From NCBI GenBank assembly GCA_964620045.1, contig CAZUJL010000014.1, forward strand, positions 40,881-104,880: 64,000 nucleotides of DNA. Reading direction: 5' to 3'. Of the stretch, positions 32,354 through 41,044 are shown piece by piece. The position numbers were made by a program, and so were the translations under genes. The notes under the pieces are model-generated. The model was not told where the DNA came from and did not search any database. It worked only from the letters and a program-made list of their open reading frames with translations. Position 1 is the stretch's first letter. Every line of letters begins with the position of its first letter. The DNA is from VFKU01 sp964620045 (GTDB lineage Bacteria > Hydrogenedentota > Hydrogenedentia > Hydrogenedentales > GCA-2746185).

Positions 32354-33193
32354 ATGCTTTTTACGGTACGTGTACAGCAGCCTGTTTATCGCCTATGGTG
32401 CGCCAGTTTGGCGCTGATTTTTTGCTGCTGGACGGCCCTTCCGGCCTTCGCGCAGGACGTCGCCGAAGCGGCCACGGATGCTGCCACTGCCGCGACGCCG
32501 CCCGCCGCGGAAACAACCGCCGCCACCGATGTCACGAACGTCGTTCCCACGCTGCCCAAGATCACCGAGACCATCACGCTGGAGGAGTTCGTCCAGAATG
32601 GCGGCCCGATCCTCTGGGTCATCATCGGCCTTGGTTTTTTGGCGCTCGTGCTCGCGCTCTACCTGCTGTTTACCGTCAGCCCGCGACGCGAAGCGCCCGT
32701 GAAGCTGCTGCGGCGCGTGTCGAACCTCGTGCGCTCGGGCGATGTCTCCGGCGCGCTGATGCTGTGCGAGAACCGGGACGAACTGGCCGCGCGCGTGATG
32801 AGCGCGGGCTTGAAGATGGCCGATCAGGAACGCTTCATTATTCAGGAAGCGATGGAAGGCGAAGGCGCGCGCGGGGCGACCGAACTCTGGCAGCGCATCT
32901 CGTATCTGAACAATGTCGGGGTGATCGCGCCGTTGCTTGGTCTGCTGGGCACGGTGTGGGGGATGATCGGCGCGTTCAACACGATCGCGTTTGAAGACGC
33001 CCAGCGCAAGGGCGTCACCACGGCCTACTACGTCTCGGTCGCGATGATTACGACGGCCGGCGGCCTTATCGTGGCCATTCCCGCGCTGCTGATTTATTAC
33101 TACCTGCGCGGCCGCGTGGTGCGTGTGATTGCGCATGTGGAAACGCAGGGTGCGGAGTTTGTTGAGCTGCTCATGCGGAGCCGCGAAAAATGA
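32354..33193 (+). CDS. MotA/TolQ/ExbB proton-channel family protein with N-terminal signal and linker
   Basis: About 279 residues. A signal-like N-terminus (LWCASLALIFCCWTALPAFAQ) and an Ala/Thr-rich linker of about 45 residues precede the ExbB domain: first membrane helix GGPILWVIIGLGFLALVLALYLLF, then cytoplasmic helices with RRVSNLVRSGDVSGAL, then ISYLNNVGVIAPLLGLLGTVWGMIGAF and the last helix ITTAGGLIVAIPALLIYYYL. It should form the stator channel with the ExbD protein. ATG codons at 32294 and 32354 are both possible; 32354 places the signal at the N-terminus. Its stop overlaps the exbD start. Confidence 0.86.
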   Translation: MLFTVRVQQPVYRLWCASLALIFCCWTALPAFAQDVAEAATDAATAATPPAAETTAATDVTNVVPTLPKITETITLEEFVQNGGPILWVIIGLGFLALVLALYLLFTVSPRREAPVKLLRRVSNLVRSGDVSGALMLCENRDELAARVMSAGLKMADQERFIIQEAMEGEGARGATELWQRISYLNNVGVIAPLLGLLGTVWGMIGAFNTIAFEDAQRKGVTTAYYVSVAMITTAGGLIVAIPALLIYYYLRGRVVRVIAHVETQGAEFVELLMRSREK

Positions 33194-33621
33194 ACTTCGG
33201 CAAGATGCCCATCGATCAGGCGGAAGACGTGCCGCTTGCGCCGCTGATCGATATTGTGTTCCTGACGCTTATTTTCTTCATGCTGACCTCGGTGTACACG
33301 AGCGTGGAATCTGAAATTGGGATCACGCTGCCGACGGCGGCCTCGGCGCACGTCAGCGACCGTACGCAGGGCGAGATTTACATCAATATCCGGCCGGACG
33401 GCGCGATTGTGATCAACGAGCGCGAAGTGAAGACGGATGAGTTGCAGGATATTCTCAACCGCGTCGCGGCATATTTTCCCGGTGGCGCGGTGATCATTCG
33501 CGGCGATCGGCAGGCGGCGCTGGGCCGCGCGATTCTTGTGCTCGACGCGTGTCGCCGGGCGGACATTCAGAACGTATCCTTCGCGGCTGTGCCGCCGGAG
33601 GAGCCGCCCGCGGAGCACTGA
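33190..33621 (+). CDS. ExbD/TolR family protein
   Basis: This 143-residue protein has one membrane helix with the essential aspartate D21 in PLIDIVFLTLIFFMLTS, then a periplasmic ExbD domain (GEIYINIRPDGAIVINEREV, AAYFPGGAVIIRGDRQAALGRAILVLDACRRADI). With the upstream ExbB protein it should convert proton flow to mechanical work in the envelope. It overlaps exbB by 4 bases and is followed one base after its stop by the TPR gene. Confidence 0.9.
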   Translation: MNFGKMPIDQAEDVPLAPLIDIVFLTLIFFMLTSVYTSVESEIGITLPTAASAHVSDRTQGEIYINIRPDGAIVINEREVKTDELQDILNRVAAYFPGGAVIIRGDRQAALGRAILVLDACRRADIQNVSFAAVPPEEPPAEH

Positions 33622-33622
33622 G

Positions 33623-35956
33623 ATGCGCACCGTGCGGACATTCGCGATTTTCCTGTTGTGGACGGCCTGCGCCGTCTCCGCGTTTGCCGACGAGCAGGCG
33701 CAGTTCGACTTTGCGAACGGGCTTTTCGCGCGCGGATTCAACGAGGAAGCCGCGGCGGAGTATCGTAACTACTTACAACAGTATCCGCAGGGCGCGCAGC
33801 GCCCGGAGGCGTTGTACCGTCTCGGCGAATCGGAATTCGCGCTGGGCAAGCACGCCGCCGCGCTGGAGGCCTTCGATCAGTTCCTCGCCGCGTTCCCGCA
33901 GCACGCGCTCGCGGTCACCGTGCAAGGCCGCAAGGGCGTCGCGCTGTATCAACTCGGCAAGCTGGACGACGCCGTCGCGGTGTTGGGGCCCGTGGCCGGT
34001 GCGGAAGCGGCGACACCCGAAGTGCGCGGCGGCGCGCTGTATTATCTGGGCAAGGCGCATTTCGATGCGAAACGCATCCCCGAAGCCTCCGCCGCGTTTC
34101 GTACGCTCATTGAGACGCAACCCGACAGCCCCTACACGCCGCTCGGCCGGTATCAGCTCGCGTTTGTGTTTCTCGGCGAGAACAACCTCGAACAGGCTGC
34201 GGTAACGTTTTCCGAATTGGCGTCCAGCCCCGGCGCGAACGAAGAGCTGCGCCGCGAGGCGCGGTTCCGTGCGGCCGAGGCCTACGACAAGCTGGGTTGG
34301 TACGACGCTGCGGCGGGCGCGTACGACACGCTGCAGAAGGAATTTCCAAACACCGAACACGCGGACCGCGCGCTGTATGGTCACGCGTGGTCGCTGTATC
34401 ACGCGGCGAAATACGACGAGGCGGTGACGGTCGCGCGAAAGCTGATCGGCGCGAAACCGGATTCGCCGCAGGCCGCGGGACTGCGCTACCTCGTAGGCAA
34501 TTGCCTGCAGCAGACCGGGAAAGCTCCTGAAGCGTTGGTGGAGTTTCAGGAGGTCCAGAAGAAATATCCGGACTCCGAATACGCCGCGCGGGCGCAATAT
34601 AAGGAAGGCTACCTGCGCTATACGGCCGACGAGACGGAGCCAGCCCGTGGACTACTCGACGCGTTTCTTGCGCGGAAACTGAACACTGGCCTCGAAGCCG
34701 ATGCGCGGCATTTGCTCGGCATGATTTCGTTTGAGGCGGGGCAGTTTGAACCCGCGCTCGCGCTGTTCCAGCAGTCACTGGAGACGCAGCCCGCGGGTGC
34801 GTACAAGACCGATTCGGCGTATCAGGTCGCCCAGTCGTTCATGGAATTGCAACGCTTCGCCGAGGCGCGCGATCGCTTTGTGGCGTTCACGGCGGAATAC
34901 GCGCAGGACCCGCGCGTGTCCACCGCGCTGACGCGCGCGGGCGATGCTGCTTTTGAACTCAAGGATTTTGCCAACGCCGAGGCGCTGTATGCGCAGGCGA
35001 TCGAGAAATCGATCGGGGAGGCGCGTGGCGAAGCGCTGTATCGGCTCGCGATTGCGCGACACAACGCGGGGCGTGCGGCCGAGAGCGTGCAGGCCTTCGA
35101 TCAGTTGCTCGCGGAGTTTCCGCAGGGACCGCGTTCGGCGGAGGCGCATCTGCGCGCGGGGCAGTATTGGCTGGCGACGGGCGCCGAGCCGCTGAAGGCG
35201 ATTCCGCATTTTGAAGCTGCGCTCAATGCCGCGCCGGACGGTCCGCTTGCGGGTGAACTGACGAAGGGCCTCGCGCTCGCGCGTTACGATGCGAAGGATC
35301 TCGATGGGGCCGCGCAGACGTTTGTGAAACTCATCCGCCAGTGGCCGCAGGTGACGCTGAACGAAACGACCTACGCCTGGACGGGCCAGTATCTGTTCGA
35401 CAAACAGTTGTGGGCAGACGCGGCCGTTGTACTGCAGGCGCTGCTGGATCATGTGCCGGAGTATCCCGACCGCCCGCGCGTGGCGTTCAAGGTTGCCGAG
35501 TGCGCCGAACGCGCCGAGCAAGTGGACGACGCCTTCGCGAAGTATGGGGCGCTTGTGGCGGCAGCGCCGGACAGTCCGGTTGCGGCTGAGGCGCGTTTCC
35601 GGCAGGCGGGTATTCTCGAAAAGAAGGGCGACACGGCCAAAGCGGTCGAAATGTATCTTGCCGCCGCAGAATCCGTGGCCAGCGGCGATGTTGGCGCGCG
35701 CGCGCGTTTCCGTCTCGGCGAAATCAGCGCTGAGCAGGGCCAGTTTGCCGATGCCGCGAAGCACTACATGCGCGTCGCGATTTTGTATCTGCATCCGCAG
35801 CTTGGCGCCGAGGCGCTGTGGCGCGCGGGCGAATGCTTCGAAAAGGGCGGCGAGCGTGACCAGGCCGTGAAGACGTATCAGGAAGTGGTGAAGGAGTATC
35901 CCGATACCGAGCAGGCCACGAAGGCGAAGGCCAAGCTGGCGGAGTTGGCCGCATGA
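33623..35956 (+). CDS. Large periplasmic tetratricopeptide-repeat protein
   Basis: A 777-residue exported protein with signal peptide MRTVRTFAIFLLWTACAVSAFA. Nearly the whole mature part is TPR-like 34-residue repeats of the YbgF/CpoB and BamD type, e.g. FARGFNEEAAAEYRNYLQQYP, YRLGESEFALGKHAAALEAFDQFLAAFP, YKEGYLRYTADE, with the recurring pattern of a repeat ending in a FP/YP turn. At least 15 repeats are apparent. Its place behind exbB/exbD recalls cpoB with tolQR, but it is about three times longer. Probably a scaffold in the periplasm. Confidence 0.85.
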   Translation: MRTVRTFAIFLLWTACAVSAFADEQAQFDFANGLFARGFNEEAAAEYRNYLQQYPQGAQRPEALYRLGESEFALGKHAAALEAFDQFLAAFPQHALAVTVQGRKGVALYQLGKLDDAVAVLGPVAGAEAATPEVRGGALYYLGKAHFDAKRIPEASAAFRTLIETQPDSPYTPLGRYQLAFVFLGENNLEQAAVTFSELASSPGANEELRREARFRAAEAYDKLGWYDAAAGAYDTLQKEFPNTEHADRALYGHAWSLYHAAKYDEAVTVARKLIGAKPDSPQAAGLRYLVGNCLQQTGKAPEALVEFQEVQKKYPDSEYAARAQYKEGYLRYTADETEPARGLLDAFLARKLNTGLEADARHLLGMISFEAGQFEPALALFQQSLETQPAGAYKTDSAYQVAQSFMELQRFAEARDRFVAFTAEYAQDPRVSTALTRAGDAAFELKDFANAEALYAQAIEKSIGEARGEALYRLAIARHNAGRAAESVQAFDQLLAEFPQGPRSAEAHLRAGQYWLATGAEPLKAIPHFEAALNAAPDGPLAGELTKGLALARYDAKDLDGAAQTFVKLIRQWPQVTLNETTYAWTGQYLFDKQLWADAAVVLQALLDHVPEYPDRPRVAFKVAECAERAEQVDDAFAKYGALVAAAPDSPVAAEARFRQAGILEKKGDTAKAVEMYLAAAESVASGDVGARARFRLGEISAEQGQFADAAKHYMRVAILYLHPQLGAEALWRAGECFEKGGERDQAVKTYQEVVKEYPDTEQATKAKAKLAELAA

Positions 35957-37758
35957 GGTGGTATCGCCGCATCGTGTTGGTGCTTAGCCTGGTGGTATCC
36001 AGTGCGATCTATTTGGGCCTATACATCGCCGCGCCGTCCATTTTTTTGATGAGTGCGAGCGCCGCGCCGAAGAAGCTGCCGAAGCCGTTGCAGGTGCAGC
36101 TTTATAACGGTCCCATGCCCGAGCCGGTTCCGCCCGAGGATGTGATCACGACGGCGCTGGCGTCGCGGCCGGGTTCCGTGCGCGATCTGATCGTGGAGCA
36201 GACCAAAGAGCTGCCCATCGCGCATCCGTCCACAGGAACCCCCGATCTCGCGGGAGACGAGGCGCTTTCCATGGACGTTGCGTCCATGGCTGCGCCGGCA
36301 CCCGCGCCGCGTGCCGAGGCGCTGGTGCGCGAGCACGATCTCGCGAAAAATGACGCACTGCTGGGCGGCATGGAAGCCCGGCTGGTGGCGATTCCCGAAT
36401 CGAGTGCGCGCGCGGCGATCGAAGTGCCGCGCCGGTTCATCGCCGAGAACGACACGCGCATTCTCGCCGTGAACGATCAGCCGATGCTGGTGGACAACAG
36501 CGGCGCGCCGCCTTCGTTCAGTCTGCCGACCGCGGTGGCGGCTGCGCCCATGCCGACGGCGTCCGTTCCCGCGACGCCCATGCCCGAAACCCGCGCGCCG
36601 ATGCCGGAACGCATGGGCGAGAGCTTGATCGAGCCGCCGATGGAACGGCCCAGCCCATCGATTCCCGGTCTGGCGGATGAGACGATTCTGGCGCGGGAAA
36701 ATCTACTCAGCGATGTGCGTGGCAATAACCCGTTTGATTCGATGGAAGGGCTGGTGCGCCTCGAAACGGCCACCTATGTCGATCCAGCCTCGCGCGAAGG
36801 TTATTTCCGCCTGCGCATTATCCCGCGCGACGACGCGAAGATCGCGACCCTGCCGCGCGACGTTACATTCGTCATTGACGCGTCGAACAGTATCGTGCAG
36901 CGCAAGCTGGATCTCACGGCGCGCGGCATCAGCGCGAGCCTGTCCATGTTGCGGCCCGTGGATCGCTTCAACATCATCGTGTTCCGCGATACACCGAAGC
37001 CGTTTCGCCCGGAATTGACCGAGGCCTCCGCAGCAAATGTCGCCGAGGCCAAAAAATTCTTGGAAGGCATCAAGTCCGGCGGCGGCACGGATGTGTTCGG
37101 CGCCGTCGCGCCGGTGTTGCTCAATCCGCCGCGGCCGGGCGGCCCGGGCGTGGTGGTGGTGGTGTCCGACGGCCGGCCCACCACGGGGCATCTCGAAGGA
37201 CGTGAGTTGATCCGCCAACTTTCGGAACAAAACGTTTCCGGCAACACGGTCTACACCTTCGGCGGCGGCAACACGGTGAACCGGTACTTGATGGATCTGC
37301 TGGCCTACCGCAATCGCGGGCAGAGCCGCGTGACGGATGAAATTGAAGACGTAGACAACGAACTGCCGAAGTTTTTCCAGCGGCTGCAGGATGCGCTTTT
37401 GGTGAATTTGCAGGCGGACTACGGCCGCGTGAACGAAGCCGAGGTGTTTCCGCAGGAAATGCCCGATTTCTATCGCGGGCGCGTGGTTACTGTTTACGGC
37501 AAGTTTAAGCCGGGGCAGGACGACGACCTCGTGCTGCGTTTGCAAGGCCGCGCGGGCGACGAGCAGAAGGAAATCGTGTTGAAGGCCGACCTCGCGGGCG
37601 CGGAAAAAGGCACGCGCGAGATTGCACAGGGTTGGGCGTTCGAAAAGACTTACCACCTCATCGGCGAAATCACCGAAGTGGGGGAGACGCCCGAACTCAT
37701 GGGCGAAATCCGGCGGTTGTCGGATCAGTTCGACGTGCGGACCAGTTACTCGCCCTGA
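35953..37758 (+). CDS. Membrane-anchored von Willebrand factor A domain protein
   Basis: A 601-residue protein: one N-terminal membrane helix (about residues 7-34, VLVLSLVVSSAIYLGLYIAAPSIFL), a long Pro/Ala/Met-rich linker (about 50-240, many PMPE/APAP motifs), then a VWA domain from about 303. The MIDAS is complete: D309-x-S311-x-S313 (VIDASNSI), T379 in GGGTDVFG and an aspartate in VVVVSDGRPTTG. A C-terminal domain of about 150 residues has beta-strand character (GRVVTVYGKFKPGQDDDLVLRLQGR). The layout (inner-membrane helix plus extended Pro-rich periplasmic segment) resembles TonB/TolA, which this exbBD cluster lacks. It overlaps the TPR gene by 4 bases. Confidence 0.85.
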   Translation: MRWYRRIVLVLSLVVSSAIYLGLYIAAPSIFLMSASAAPKKLPKPLQVQLYNGPMPEPVPPEDVITTALASRPGSVRDLIVEQTKELPIAHPSTGTPDLAGDEALSMDVASMAAPAPAPRAEALVREHDLAKNDALLGGMEARLVAIPESSARAAIEVPRRFIAENDTRILAVNDQPMLVDNSGAPPSFSLPTAVAAAPMPTASVPATPMPETRAPMPERMGESLIEPPMERPSPSIPGLADETILARENLLSDVRGNNPFDSMEGLVRLETATYVDPASREGYFRLRIIPRDDAKIATLPRDVTFVIDASNSIVQRKLDLTARGISASLSMLRPVDRFNIIVFRDTPKPFRPELTEASAANVAEAKKFLEGIKSGGGTDVFGAVAPVLLNPPRPGGPGVVVVVSDGRPTTGHLEGRELIRQLSEQNVSGNTVYTFGGGNTVNRYLMDLLAYRNRGQSRVTDEIEDVDNELPKFFQRLQDALLVNLQADYGRVNEAEVFPQEMPDFYRGRVVTVYGKFKPGQDDDLVLRLQGRAGDEQKEIVLKADLAGAEKGTREIAQGWAFEKTYHLIGEITEVGETPELMGEIRRLSDQFDVRTSYSP

Positions 37759-37759
37759 A

Positions 37760-39103
37760 CTACCGCGTCGCCTTCACCATCTCCGGCGTGCGCACCGCGG
37801 CGTAAACATCCGTCGCGCGCGTGGCGTCGATCGCGAGAATTTCCAGGGCCGCCTGCGCATTGTCGAATACCGTTTCATCCGGCGCCAGGCCCGCGCGGTG
37901 CGCGTCGGTCATTGTCGCCGCCAGCGCGGCAATGGCGGTAGTCGTTTTATTTTCGGTGGCGAACTGCGGCTTGTGGTGGAAGCGGATTGAGTTCGCGAGG
38001 TCGTCCGGCAGGTTCCAATGCACGGCCAGAATATGGCCTGCCTCGGGATGTCCGATGCCGAAGGCCGTCTCCTCGGCTTCTACCAACTCAATACCCATCA
38101 GCGCGGCGTCGATCTTGGCGTAGCGCGTGGGCACAATCTGTGACAGCGCATACTGGCCGATGTTACTCAGCAGACCGGCCGTGAACACGGCGGGATTGCG
38201 CCCCTGGCCGCAGGCTGCGGCGATTTTCCGTGCCGCGCCCGCCGCGAACATTGAGCTGCGCCAGTAGCCTTCGTGGTCAAACCCCTTGCCCTGCGCGGTT
38301 GTATCCAGCACGGCGGAGGAGAGGACGGCCATATACGTCTCGCGCAGGCCGAGCAGCGTAATCGCGCTCTGCACGTTGCTCACGCGGCTCAGGAAACCAT
38401 AAGCGGCTGAATTCGCAAGCTGCAGTAGGCGCGCCGCAATCGGCGGGTCCTGCTGCACGATTTCGGCTATGTCCTTCAGCAATGTTTCCGGGTCGGCCAT
38501 CGCTTCCTGAACCTTTTGCACCGTCTGCGGCAGCGTCGGCAGGCTTTCGATCTGCCGCACCATCTGCACGACGTTTTCCATCTTGATGCCGGTCTCAATG
38601 CGCTCGCGCAGCGCGTCCGGGGTTGTCATCGGGGTCGCGCCGTCGGCGGGATAGTACTGCCGGATCGCGTTGCGAATGTCCGCCGCGTGGCACAGCAGCG
38701 CGCTCACGCGCAGCTTCGTCTGTTCTTCCAGAATGCGAATCGTGTTGAGGTCGATCGGGAACGACATCGCCACGGTGAGGCAACTGCCGAGTTTGTCGAT
38801 CGGAAAAACTTCGTGTTTGATGGCGAACTCGCGCGGCACGAGCGCGGCGAGTTCCGCGGGCACGGTGTAGTTGCTCAGCTCAATGCTCGCGATGCCGCCG
38901 CGCGACGATAGAAATCGGCAGACGGTATCGAGGGAAATGTGGCCGAGTTGCACGAGGATTTCGACGGTTTTGCCGCCGCGTGCCTGTTGCACATCGAGCG
39001 CTTCCTTGAGGTGGTGCGGCTCGATCAGGCCTTCGTCGATCAACATGCGGCCGATGCGTTTCGGCTCGCGAAGAGACGCCTCCATCGTGGCGCTAAGCGG
39101 CAT
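37760..39103 (-). CDS. MshEN (GspE N-terminal)-HDOD signalling protein
   Basis: This 447-residue protein starts with a GspE/MshE N-terminal domain: RIGRMLIDEGLIEPHHLKEALDVQ (residues 16-39) fits the first c-di-GMP-binding repeat of MshEN; the second repeat (KTVEILVQLGHISLDTV) has lost the RLG start. From about 190 it is an HDOD domain (ESLPTLPQTVQKVQEAMADPE, IVQQDPPIAARLLQLANSAAYG, VQSAITLLGLRETY, FTAGLLSNIGQYAL, and HPEAGHILAVHWNLPDDLANSIRFHH). HDOD proteins are signalling scaffolds. The ATG at 39103 is preceded by GGGGGAATT. Stop codons of this gene and the VWA gene lie one base apart. Confidence 0.85.
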   Translation of the reverse strand: MPLSATMEASLREPKRIGRMLIDEGLIEPHHLKEALDVQQARGGKTVEILVQLGHISLDTVCRFLSSRGGIASIELSNYTVPAELAALVPREFAIKHEVFPIDKLGSCLTVAMSFPIDLNTIRILEEQTKLRVSALLCHAADIRNAIRQYYPADGATPMTTPDALRERIETGIKMENVVQMVRQIESLPTLPQTVQKVQEAMADPETLLKDIAEIVQQDPPIAARLLQLANSAAYGFLSRVSNVQSAITLLGLRETYMAVLSSAVLDTTAQGKGFDHEGYWRSSMFAAGAARKIAAACGQGRNPAVFTAGLLSNIGQYALSQIVPTRYAKIDAALMGIELVEAEETAFGIGHPEAGHILAVHWNLPDDLANSIRFHHKPQFATENKTTTAIAALAATMTDAHRAGLAPDETVFDNAQAALEILAIDATRATDVYAAVRTPEMVKATR

Positions 39104-39253
39104 AACTCGGAATTCCCCCGGCGTGTGCGCCAACGTTCCCCACGCACTTTTTCTGCGTTGGCGCACTAGCAGTATAGCGGATCACAACGCCCGGCTGCCG
39201 GGAAATTGCATGCCGCTCCGTACTGTATTTATCGGCATCCGCCGCAGGGGACT

Positions 39254-40321
39254 TTAGTTCCCCAGAGCGCTGAAAATCTCGAAAAGCCGGGCCGAAACGA
39301 CGTGTACCGGAGCCTCTGCACTCGGGTATTTGATGAAATCTACATGGCCGTCCAGGTACAGCACATTCGCGCCGCCCGGCACATGGTTGAAGTCCGGGGC
39401 GTTCGTGGCGACCAAGTCGAAGGCCATGAAGACTTCGGTCTGTGCCTGCGCACTCGCGCCCGGGTTATTGATGTCGGTGATGAGTACGCGCTCGATGCCT
39501 TCACGCAGGCGATAGACGGTGTCCGTTTCGCCGTTACCAAGCCAAGCGTCGCCGCCGTTCGGATCGGCGAGGCCGCCGACGTCTTGATCGAAAGCATTCG
39601 TGTAACAGTCACGGTTGGGAGTGGGGATGGAGCATTCCAATACCCATCGATTTGAGGCACGCTCGAACACCTGAACGCCCTGCGACGGGCCTTCGGTGGC
39701 ATTCAGTACAACGGGATCCAAACCAATCAGTTGCATCACATCGGCAAGCGACAGCGTGTCGTCCGGATGCTGAACGGTACCCAACGATTCCGGGTACTGA
39801 TCCATCTTGTCGAACATCCAGCCGGTGTAGATGTAGCTGTCGTCGGTATGATTCAAGATGCCCATCTCGGCGCCCGCGCCGTAGTCCTCATTCGGCAATC
39901 CGCCTGCGCATTCCACGCTTTCGGGAAGCGCGATACAGTTTGCCGCTTTGGCTTCGCGCAAGGCGTTGTTCGGATCAGACGGGCAGATAAACACGGCCGG
40001 ATCCGGAAGGTACTCTGGGAATATCGCGGAGATCTTCGGAGACAACGCGGCCATCAAGTGATCGGGTACGGTGAACGGAATGCTGTTGTTGCCGTCAAAC
40101 CAAGCGTAGAACCCGACGGGCGGCATTTTCTCGCCGCGATCTTCGTTGGAATACATCTTCAGCGAGAGGCCAATCTGCTTGAGATTGTTCGCGCAGCTTG
40201 CCCGGCGCGCGGCCTCGCGGGCGCGGGCGAGGGCCGGCAGCAGGATCGCGGCCAATATTCCGATGATGGCGATAACGACGAGCAACTCGATTAACGTGAA
40301 CCCCCGACGACGCGAAAGCAT
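39254..40321 (-). CDS. Prepilin-type DUF1559 protein
   Basis: A 355-residue pseudopilin-like protein of the large DUF1559 family. It has a class III signal with cleavage after Gly in RRRG-FTLIELLVVIAIIGILAAILLPAL and Glu at +5, then KMYSNEDRG-type extracellular sequence, and the family C-terminus NVLYLDGHVDFIKYP. Such proteins are strongly expanded in planctomycete- and Hydrogenedentota-like genomes. The ATG follows GGGGAGACCTT; a TATACA box on the minus strand (40390 to 40385) may be its promoter. It could be a substrate of the pilT-related machinery. Confidence 0.92.
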   Translation of the reverse strand: MLSRRRGFTLIELLVVIAIIGILAAILLPALARAREAARRASCANNLKQIGLSLKMYSNEDRGEKMPPVGFYAWFDGNNSIPFTVPDHLMAALSPKISAIFPEYLPDPAVFICPSDPNNALREAKAANCIALPESVECAGGLPNEDYGAGAEMGILNHTDDSYIYTGWMFDKMDQYPESLGTVQHPDDTLSLADVMQLIGLDPVVLNATEGPSQGVQVFERASNRWVLECSIPTPNRDCYTNAFDQDVGGLADPNGGDAWLGNGETDTVYRLREGIERVLITDINNPGASAQAQTEVFMAFDLVATNAPDFNHVPGGANVLYLDGHVDFIKYPSAEAPVHVVSARLFEIFSALGN

Positions 40322-40384
40322 AAGGTCTCCCCAGAATAATAGTCAGTCGAGACCCTCCCATGGGGTACTCGGCCACGTTCGGAG

Positions 40385-40390
40385 TGTATA
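40385..40390 (-). promoter_or_regulatory. Candidate -10 box for the DUF1559 gene
   Basis: TATACA on the minus strand, about 65 bases before the ATG at 40321, with a TTGTGC-like -35 about 16 bases upstream. Confidence 0.3.
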
Positions 40391-40513
40391 CAAAGCCGCG
40401 CAAGGCGCACAAGCGGAAGGCGGGAAAATAATGCGAAAATTGACAACTAACTTCTGAAGGTGAGCAATAGTTCAGGATGATGCTGTCAATAAATCTTGCT
40501 GACGCGCGTGTAG

Positions 40514-40927
40514 TTACGATAACTTCGGTTCGAGCACCATTTGCGTCTGCGTGATCACCGCCGCCAGCTTGCCCTCGGCGTTCATCACACGCGTTTGCCA
40601 CACCAGCGTGCGTTTGCCTTTGTGCAGCGGCGTTGTTTCGGCGGTCACCGTGGTGCCCGCGCGTCCCGGCGCCATGAAATTGGTCTTGGATTCAATTGTC
40701 GTCGTTCCGGCGCCGGGGGGCAGGTTCAACACGGTCGCCACTGCGCCGAGTGTGTCCGCAAAGGCCATGATCGCGCCACCGTGCAGGATGCCGGGCACCG
40801 TGCAGAGGTCGTCGCGCACGGTCAGTTCCGCGCGGATCAGATCCGGCGTCGCTTCCACGAACCGAATCCCCAACAAATCGGGGAACATGCCCTTGATGCG
40901 TTCCTGCAGCGCGCCGGCGAAGTTCAT
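40514..40927 (-). CDS. PaaI-type hotdog thioesterase
   Basis: A 137-residue hotdog-fold protein, probably hydrolysing acyl- or aryl-CoA esters. It shows the family core LHGGAIMAFADTLGAVAT (residues 48-65, with the HGG motif and catalytic aspartate), the ESKTNFMAPGRAGT strand and a C-terminal VITQTQMVLEP strand. The frame stays open much further upstream to 41755, but the family N-terminus is at 40927 and the upstream part overlaps the divergent sialate esterase gene. Confidence 0.85.
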   Translation of the reverse strand: MNFAGALQERIKGMFPDLLGIRFVEATPDLIRAELTVRDDLCTVPGILHGGAIMAFADTLGAVATVLNLPPGAGTTTIESKTNFMAPGRAGTTVTAETTPLHKGKRTLVWQTRVMNAEGKLAAVITQTQMVLEPKLS

Positions 40928-41044
40928 CGAATACCTCCATGATGGTAAGGTCAGCGGGTATAGGCGATCGCCCATGTTTAATTCAACGCGGGCGCTCAGC
41001 CACAATAGCGCGTCTGGTTGGGGCATCCATTCAAGGAGATCCAC

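Noticed and set aside
34775..35794. Open minus-strand frame of 339 codons
   Set aside because: Antisense to the TPR protein and with no recognisable domain.
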